Source: Burkholderiales bacterium | Lineage (GTDB): Bacteria; Pseudomonadota; Gammaproteobacteria; Burkholderiales; Burkholderiaceae_C | Assembly (NCBI GenBank): GCA_003963115.1 | Contig: RXJQ01000015.1 | Coordinates: 1-58,675 of the forward strand | Direction: 5' to 3' | Length of the DNA: 58,675 bases | In this document: positions 53,181 through 58,675 of the stretch, in pieces | Position numbering within the stretch: position 1 is the stretch's first letter | How the letters are laid out: each line of letters opens with the position of its first letter | Made by a program: the position numbers and the translations under genes | Notes under the pieces: model-generated | Databases searched by the model: none | What the model saw: only the letters and a program-made list of their open reading frames with translations | What the model was told of the DNA's origin: nothing

Positions 53181-53726
53181 ATGATGAAACCGCTGCCACT
53201 GTGCAAGGCTTTCACCTTGCTGGAACCTGGTCCGGTCGTGCTGGTGAGCACCTGCGGCGCGCAGGGCTTCAACGTCATGACCATCTCGTGGACCATGGTC
53301 ATGGACTTCACGCCAAGGTTCGCTCTGACCACAGGCCCATGGAACCATTCATATGCGGCGCTCAAGAAATCGAAGGAATGCGTGATCGCCATCCCAACGG
53401 TTGACTTGATCGATCAGGTCGTGGGAATCGGCACGTGCTCGGGTGCGGATACGGACAAGTTCGAGAAATTCGGCTTGACCCCTCTGGAGGGGCGGGTCGT
53501 CAAGGCGCCTTTGATCAAGGAGTGCCTGGCCAATATCGAATGCCGTGTCGTCGACATCGTGAGCAAGCACAACATCGTCGTGCTCGAAGGCGTGGCGGCC
53601 TGCCTGGACCGCACCCGCCGGGAAAGGAAAATGCTCCATGCCGTCGGTGATGGCGCCTTCATCGTGGACGGTGAACGGATCGATCGCAGACGGATGATGC
53701 GCAGCAAGCTGCCGCCCGGTGTGTAG
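53181..53726 (+). CDS. Flavin reductase family protein (FMN-binding split barrel)
   Basis: 181 residues. PGPVVLVSTCGAQGFNVMTISWTMVMDFTPRFALTTGP is the DIM6/flavoredoxin-type FMN-binding start; GIGTCSGADTDKFEKFGL follows, also typical. The protein probably reduces or stores FMN, possibly for a monooxygenase. Tandem ATGs at the start; AAAGGAT is nine bases upstream. It stands alone and converges with the diguanylate cyclase gene. Confidence 0.85.
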   Translation: MMKPLPLCKAFTLLEPGPVVLVSTCGAQGFNVMTISWTMVMDFTPRFALTTGPWNHSYAALKKSKECVIAIPTVDLIDQVVGIGTCSGADTDKFEKFGLTPLEGRVVKAPLIKECLANIECRVVDIVSKHNIVVLEGVAACLDRTRRERKMLHAVGDGAFIVDGERIDRRRMMRSKLPPGV

Positions 53727-53735
53727 AGCCCTTGG

Positions 53736-54977
53736 CTAACTGACGGTCTCCACATGGTCCAGCACGGTCTGGTTGCGGCCTGCTGATTTCGCGCGGTACA
53801 GCGCTCGGTCTGCGCGTTCGATGACACGGTCCATGGGTTCGCCTTGCCGATACCGAGCCAGCCCAGCCGAGAAGGTCACCTTGAGCGGCTGGCCGTTCGG
53901 TGTCGGCACGGCCACGGCGTCCATGTCGGACCGAACCCGCTCGATCACCGACCTGGCCAGCGCAACGTCGGTGTCCATCATCATCACGAGAAACTCCTCG
54001 CCACCCCAGCGGCTGATCACGTCGGTTTCCCGCAGCGCGGACCTGGCGGTCGAGGCAAAGACGCGCAGGACCTCGTCACCCATGTTGTGGCCATACACGT
54101 CGTTGACCTTCTTGAAGAAGTCGATGTCGATCATGCACACGCAGAAGCCCTGGTCGGTGCGCGAAGCCATCTTTTCCTGGCGATCCAGCACGTTGTGCAT
54201 CTCACGGCGGTTGAGCAGGCCGGTGAGCACGTCGATGGTGGCCAGTGTTTCGATGCGCTGCAGCGCGGCCTTCAGTTCTTCCTTGCGCTCGCGCAGGCGG
54301 GCGCGGATGAGGGCCAGTTGATATGCCAGCGCGTAGACGGTGGGCAGCACCATCATGAGCAGTGCCACATGAAACCATTGCTGGGTCGTGATGATGGCAG
54401 CCGGTGCCGTGCGGGCCACGAGGAAGAAGGAGGTCGACATGACGGCCATGGCCCAGACGCAGCAGCGCCCCAACTGCCTGGGTGTGGTCGAGAACATGCC
54501 GAACATCAGCACGACGATGAGCAGCACGAGCGGGATGGACTTGCCTAATGGGGTCACCAGCCAATAGCCGACCCCGATGAACACGATCGCGGCATTGATC
54601 TGGTATTCGGTCAGGGAGGGGTCGGCAAAGCGATGGTTCAGGCCGCTGCGCAGCAGGACAAAGAAGGTCAGCTCGACCAGAAAGCCGCAGAGCGCGAGGG
54701 CGTGTACGCCCGAGGGGTGAGGGCTGATGCCGATGAAGACGGCGAACTCCAGCGCCAACAAGGCCGCCAGGCAGTTGCCCGCACCAATGAGAAAGCGGAT
54801 GGTGTAGCTGCGTTGCTGGCGCTCGGTGGGCAGCAGTCGGTTCAGGTCTGCACGAGGGCGCATACCAGCCGCCGCCTGTGGGCCATGGCTCGTGTGTGAG
54901 AAATCACCGCTTCTTGTCTTGTCGATGTGGACCATGCGGGCCAGGGGGCGTGCACCATGAACGAATGCCGTCAGCAT
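53736..54977 (-). CDS. Membrane diguanylate cyclase (GGDEF)
   Basis: 413 residues. Several hydrophobic segments (about 65-230, five or six helices) anchor it in the inner membrane. The C-terminal GGDEF domain has RWGGEEFLVMM as its active site, with LTGLLNRREMHNVLDR and DIDFFKKVNDVYGHNMGDEVLRVFA. It makes cyclic-di-GMP. An RxxD inhibitory site is not obvious upstream of GGEEF. Start uncertain: candidates at 54977, 54935 and 54863 all lack clear ribosome binding sites. Confidence 0.9.
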   Translation of the reverse strand: MLTAFVHGARPLARMVHIDKTRSGDFSHTSHGPQAAAGMRPRADLNRLLPTERQQRSYTIRFLIGAGNCLAALLALEFAVFIGISPHPSGVHALALCGFLVELTFFVLLRSGLNHRFADPSLTEYQINAAIVFIGVGYWLVTPLGKSIPLVLLIVVLMFGMFSTTPRQLGRCCVWAMAVMSTSFFLVARTAPAAIITTQQWFHVALLMMVLPTVYALAYQLALIRARLRERKEELKAALQRIETLATIDVLTGLLNRREMHNVLDRQEKMASRTDQGFCVCMIDIDFFKKVNDVYGHNMGDEVLRVFASTARSALRETDVISRWGGEEFLVMMMDTDVALARSVIERVRSDMDAVAVPTPNGQPLKVTFSAGLARYRQGEPMDRVIERADRALYRAKSAGRNQTVLDHVETVS

Positions 54978-55038
54978 GACACTCGGTTGGACGCCGCCTC
55001 TCTAGGGTCATCCGCAAAGAGCGCGTACTTTTGCGCGC

Positions 55039-57909
55039 TTAGTCGACCGATTCGTCGTCCAGCACGGCCATGATCCGTGCTTCGGTGCCATCGCCGGGAA
55101 TGCTGCGGATGTCGGCCTGCCCTCCGATGAAGGACAGCCGCTCGCGCACGCTCATGAGCCCCATGCCCCGTTGGTGGGACGCCGAGACCATGGCGGGGTC
55201 GAATCCCACCCCGGCATCGGACACCGTGACACAGACCTGCCGGCCCTCACGCCAGATCCGGACGGTGGCGCTGTCGGCGCGCGCATGCTTGGCGGCATTG
55301 ATCAGCAACTCGCGGGCGGCTCGGTAGAGGATGGCGCGGGCGGTATGGCCCAGTGGTTTGGCTTGGCCATCGTCGACCACGGTGACTTTCAGGCCGAAGG
55401 TCTTCTGGATGTCCTGCCCGAGCCATTCCAGCGCGGGGCTCAGACCCAGCTCATACAGCATGGCTGGCGCCAGTTGGGAGGCCAATGAGCGGGTGGCGGC
55501 ATTGGCCTGCTCGATGAGGGTGTCCACGGCACGGGCGAGGCCGCTGATCTCCGTTTGCGGATGGCTGCACAGCGCGGCCAGCCGGATGCGCGCGGCAGCC
55601 AGCGTCTGGCCCAGATCGTCATGGAGGTCCCGGGCAATCTGGCGGCGTTCGCGTTCTTCCACGGCTTCCAGATCCGCACCAAGCTGGCGCAGTTGCCGCG
55701 TGCGCTCGTTCACAACGCTTTCAAGTTGCTTGGCCAGACTTTGGCGGACTTCCAGCTCGCGCCGGTGGGCGCTGATGTCTCTTACGAAGCTGACCCAGCG
55801 CCCATCGGGCAGCATCCGGGTCTTGACCTCCACAGGCAGCTCGATGCCGTCCTTTCGATGCAGCTGCCACTCGGCCACATGCACCTCAGCCGGACTGCCC
55901 ATCAGGCTCTTTCTGATGGCAAGCATGCGTTCGTGCTGCGAAGGCGCAACGAGGTCGAAGCTGGTGCGTCCCAGCAGGGCCTCACGGGGCTCGCCCATCA
56001 GGGCACAGCCTGCATCGTTGATCTGGATGTAGTGCCCGTCCGGGCTGGCGATGAAAATGCCGTCGAAGGCCTGCTCGAAGAGTTCCCGCAGCTGCTCTTC
56101 GCTTTGACGCAGCGCCCGCATGGTGGTCCAGGCCGATACCTGATTGTCGATGCGCGCCAGCAGCTCTTCCGATGCGAAGGGCTTGATGAGGAAGTCCTGC
56201 GCGCCTTCGCGCAGCATGCGCAGACGCTGCTCGTCATCGGCCTTGGCGCTCAGGACCACGATGGGCACATCGGCCAGATGGGCATGCTGGCGGATCGCCG
56301 CGATCATCTGGTCGCCCCTCATCTCCGGCATCATGATGTCGGTGACGATGAGGTCGGGCGCGAGGTCGAGCGCCTGTTGCAGGCCATCGAGGCCGTTGCA
56401 GGCAGTTCGCACGGCGTAGCCCTGGCCGGCCAGGCTGTTGACGATGAAATCGCGCATGTCGGCGTTGTCTTCGACCACCAGGATGGATGGTCCTGGTCCG
56501 CCTGGCAGGGGCTGCTCGCGGGCGGGTGGCGCGGGCTGGAGCATGTCGACGACTGCCTGGACTTCTTCAGCCTGCATGGCGGTGGCCTGGGGCTGACTGT
56601 CATCTCTGACGAGGGTGCCTGCCGGTGCCTTGATGGGCAACCGCAACGTGAACAGCGCGCCGCCCTCGGGGGCCTCGCCGATATGGATGTCGCCGCCATG
56701 CAGGCAGACGAGGTCGCGGGCGATGGCCAGACCCAATCCGGTACCGCCGGCGCGTCGCTGTGCATCGCCGTCCAGTTGGCGGAAGGCCTCGAACACATGG
56801 CCGCGCTGCGCAGGTGGAATGCCGGGGCCGCTGTCGGCGACTTCGATCTGGACCCATTCATCGTGTTGGCGGAGCGTCAGCCTCACGCAGCCCCTGTCGG
56901 GGGCGAACTTGAAGGCGTTGGACAGCACGTTGATCAACACGCGCCGCAGCTTGTCCGGGTCGGCCTCGATGGCCAGTGCGGCCGGTGCCTCCACGAGGAA
57001 GCCGATGCTGCGGCCTTGCGCCAGCGATTCGAAATGGCTGGCCACGAAGCGGGCCAGGCGGGCCGCGTCGGTGTGGGCATGGCAAAGCGTCATGCGCCGG
57101 GCGTCGAGTCGCGCCACTTCCAGCAGATCGTTCACGTGGAGCAGCAGGGTGCGCGCATTGCGTTCGATCACGTCGAGCTGCTTGCGTGACGCGGCGGGCA
57201 GTTCATGGTCGGCGAGCAAGGCGCGGACAGGCCCCAGGATCAAGGTCAGGGGCGTGCGCAGCTCATGGCTGACCGTTGCGAAAAACTGGGTCTTGAGCTG
57301 GTCCAATTCGCGCGTCTTTTCATACAAGCGCGCGCTTTCGGCATTGGCCTGACGCAGCTGCTCGTTGGCCTCCTGCAATTGCCGCGCGCGCTGAAAGATG
57401 TCCAGTTCCATCTGCGCGGTGCGCTCGCGCAATGCCGCGGTGACCCGGCCCTGCTCTGTCTCCATCATCTTGAGGCGCACGTATTCGGTCGCGTCTTCCA
57501 CGCGGTGAATCAGGTAACGGACTTGGCCCTGTTCGTCGAGCAAAGGGGTGTTGAGCGGGCTCCACCACCTTTCTTCGAACTCGCCCCCTTCGGCGGCGGG
57601 CTTGCGCACGTTGTACTTCTGCAAGGCCATGGCGTCCGGCGCACGCTGGCTGAGCGCGCGTTCCAGCGAGGCACTCAGGTTGCGCACGCCATCGGCGGCG
57701 GGGTCGTCAGGGTCGTCGGGAAAGACATCGAACAAGGCTCGCCCGATCATGGCCTCGCGGGGAACCATCGTCGCCTGCGCATAGGCATTGCTCACGGCCA
57801 CGATGGTGAAGCGCGGAGCGTCGGGCAGCAGCACCAGAAACAGGCCCGGCACGGCTTCGAAGAGCATGCGGTAATTGGGCTGGGCATCGGCGACGGACAC
57901 GGCGCGCAC
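55039..57909 (-). CDS. Hybrid sensor kinase with two different histidine kinase modules
   Basis: 956 residues, no transmembrane helix. Order: PAS (12-145), coiled coil, HisKA with phospho-His215 in ATVSHELRTP, HATPase (NVLSNAFKF, GGTGLGLAIA), receiver with Asp524 in IVTDIMMPEM, PAS (605-715), coiled coil, HisKA_3 with His763 in IARDLHDDLGQTL, and a second HATPase (ELLINAAKHARA). The first module is of EnvZ type and the second of NarX type. It ends the operon started by the NarL-type regulator: its start lies one base past that gene's stop. It likely integrates two signals onto one output. Confidence 0.92.
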   Translation of the reverse strand: MRAVSVADAQPNYRMLFEAVPGLFLVLLPDAPRFTIVAVSNAYAQATMVPREAMIGRALFDVFPDDPDDPAADGVRNLSASLERALSQRAPDAMALQKYNVRKPAAEGGEFEERWWSPLNTPLLDEQGQVRYLIHRVEDATEYVRLKMMETEQGRVTAALRERTAQMELDIFQRARQLQEANEQLRQANAESARLYEKTRELDQLKTQFFATVSHELRTPLTLILGPVRALLADHELPAASRKQLDVIERNARTLLLHVNDLLEVARLDARRMTLCHAHTDAARLARFVASHFESLAQGRSIGFLVEAPAALAIEADPDKLRRVLINVLSNAFKFAPDRGCVRLTLRQHDEWVQIEVADSGPGIPPAQRGHVFEAFRQLDGDAQRRAGGTGLGLAIARDLVCLHGGDIHIGEAPEGGALFTLRLPIKAPAGTLVRDDSQPQATAMQAEEVQAVVDMLQPAPPAREQPLPGGPGPSILVVEDNADMRDFIVNSLAGQGYAVRTACNGLDGLQQALDLAPDLIVTDIMMPEMRGDQMIAAIRQHAHLADVPIVVLSAKADDEQRLRMLREGAQDFLIKPFASEELLARIDNQVSAWTTMRALRQSEEQLRELFEQAFDGIFIASPDGHYIQINDAGCALMGEPREALLGRTSFDLVAPSQHERMLAIRKSLMGSPAEVHVAEWQLHRKDGIELPVEVKTRMLPDGRWVSFVRDISAHRRELEVRQSLAKQLESVVNERTRQLRQLGADLEAVEERERRQIARDLHDDLGQTLAAARIRLAALCSHPQTEISGLARAVDTLIEQANAATRSLASQLAPAMLYELGLSPALEWLGQDIQKTFGLKVTVVDDGQAKPLGHTARAILYRAARELLINAAKHARADSATVRIWREGRQVCVTVSDAGVGFDPAMVSASHQRGMGLMSVRERLSFIGGQADIRSIPGDGTEARIMAVLDDESVD

Positions 57910-57910
57910 C

Positions 57911-58567
57911 TCACAGGCTGATCTCGTGCTCGATGCCGTAGCGGATCATGGCCGCCAGGCTGGGCAGTTGCAGTTTGTCCTGGATGCGGCTCTTGTGGGT
58001 GCTGACCGTTTTGACGGACATGTGCAGATCGCGGGCGATCTCAGCCGGGGTCTGGCCGGCCACGAAGCGCCGCAGCACCTCCATTTCACGGTCGGACAAG
58101 GCGATCGGGCTGGCGTTTTCGATGCTGCTGAGCAATTGCACCACCCGCTCGGCCATGCAGGCCGTCACGTAGGTGCCGCCCTGCATCAGCTTGCAGACGG
58201 CGGTCACCAACTCCGATCCGGCGCTGTCTTTCGTGAGGTAGCCGTGCGCGCCGTTGCGGAAGGCCCTCACCACGTATTGGTCCTCCGTGTGCATGCTCAG
58301 CACCAGCACTTTCACCTTTGGGAATTCGTGGCGGATGCGGCGGATCAGGTCCAGCCCCGACATGCCCGGCATCGACAGATCCAGGATCGCGACGTCAAAC
58401 GGCGCCGTCCTCAGGCAGTCGATGGCGTCGAAGCCCGAGCTGGTGACCTTGACCTGCCAGTGGCGGTTGTCGGCCGGTGTTTCAAGGATGAATTTCAGGC
58501 CTTCTCGAACGATGGCGTGGTCGTCGACCAGCAGAACGTGAAGGCCGCGCATGTCGGCGTTGCTCAT
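57911..58567 (-). CDS. NarL/FixJ-family response regulator
   Basis: 218 residues from the ATG at 58567 (a GTG three codons upstream at 58576 is possible). Receiver: VLLVDDHAIVREGL, phospho-acceptor Asp63 in AILDLSMPGMSG, conserved Lys in GYLTKDSAG. LuxR-type helix-turn-helix: LSDREMEVLRRFVAGQTPAEIARDLHMSVKTVSTHKSRIQDKL. Partner of the hybrid kinase, whose HisKA_3 module is the type that phosphorylates such regulators. Sequence resembling an insertion-element end begins a few bases upstream. Confidence 0.93.
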   Translation of the reverse strand: MSNADMRGLHVLLVDDHAIVREGLKFILETPADNRHWQVKVTSSGFDAIDCLRTAPFDVAILDLSMPGMSGLDLIRRIRHEFPKVKVLVLSMHTEDQYVVRAFRNGAHGYLTKDSAGSELVTAVCKLMQGGTYVTACMAERVVQLLSSIENASPIALSDREMEVLRRFVAGQTPAEIARDLHMSVKTVSTHKSRIQDKLQLPSLAAMIRYGIEHEISL

Positions 58568-58652
58568 GGTGTCCACAGCTTAGGGATGCACTGAAAAAGG
58601 TCCGCTCACTGGCGTATGACTTGCATGCCTGTGCTTCAGCACAGGAGGCCAT

Positions 58653-58675
58653 ATGAAGCAGCAAACCCTCGCAAT
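58653..58675 (+). CDS. Start of a gene cut by the right edge (possible IS5-type transposase)
   Basis: AGGAGG (58643-58648) precedes ATG at 58653. The visible codons read MKQQTLA, a start I associate with IS5-family transposases. Upstream, from about 58577, lies sequence that could be a terminal inverted repeat. Too little is visible to be firm. Confidence 0.35.

Noticed and set aside
52869..53348. Open frames on both strands upstream of the flavin reductase
   Set aside because: Arg/Ser/Pro-rich, mutually overlapping, no start signals.

Overview
The window reads as a chromosomal segment of a GC-rich, nitrogen-fixing betaproteobacterium, most likely Burkholderiales. Pointers are the nif gene order, molybdenum storage genes mosAB, draT/draG, FixABCX, IPTL/PEP-CTERM type sorting tails, and a REP-like palindrome of a kind common in that order. 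No species can be named from the sequence alone.

Layout. (1) 1-9.4 kb is accessory and partly decayed: an IPTL-CTERM surface protein, a degenerate initiator-tRNA copy, glutathione reductase, a ferritin-like/CDGSH iron-sulfur fusion, a UDG-family protein, a cytochrome c, and a truncated GH3 glucosidase abutting an outer-membrane-protein remnant. (2) 9.5-12.9 kb holds cheR and a cytosolic PAS3-MCP. (3) 13.2-19.6 kb is a rightward operon: truncated hemoglobin, draT, draG, SagB-like oxidoreductase, rhodanese-ankyrin, ArsC-like, Ohr/OsmC and two small proteins. It is preceded by a NifA site and a sigma-54 promoter. (4) 19.8-22.5 kb is a leftward three-gene operon around an AAA+ ATPase. It diverges from nifH and appears to share its NifA site. 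(5) 22.85-33.1 kb is nifHDK, three poorly known genes, then nifEN-nifX-NifX-associated-DUF683-fdxB. (6) 33.2-35.3 kb holds a hypothetical gene and mosBA. (7) 35.5 kb is a secretory lipase. (8) 43.7 to 36.9 kb, leftward, is nifV-cysE-nifW-fixABCX, a thioredoxin-like 2Fe-2S protein and a helical-repeat protein, behind a sigma-54 promoter. (9) 44-58.7 kb is non-nif: a PEP-CTERM pseudogene, an alkaline-phosphatase-family protein, methyltransferases, an RRM protein and a second IF-1, an agmatine-deiminase-like enzyme, a PS-decarboxylase-like protein, a flavin reductase, a diguanylate cyclase, a double-kinase hybrid sensor with a NarL-type regulator, and the start of a gene (possibly a transposase) at the right edge.

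How it fits together. NifHDK is nitrogenase. NifEN, NifX and NifV build FeMo-cofactor; MosAB store molybdenum. FixABCX and FdxB supply low-potential electrons. CysE supplies cysteine precursor and NifW protects the enzyme. DraT/DraG switch NifH off and on by ADP-ribosylation, in one operon with oxygen- and peroxide-handling proteins. nifA, nifB, nifQ and nifUS are not in the window. The least described parts are the AAA+ operon beside nifH and the draTG-linked redox operon.
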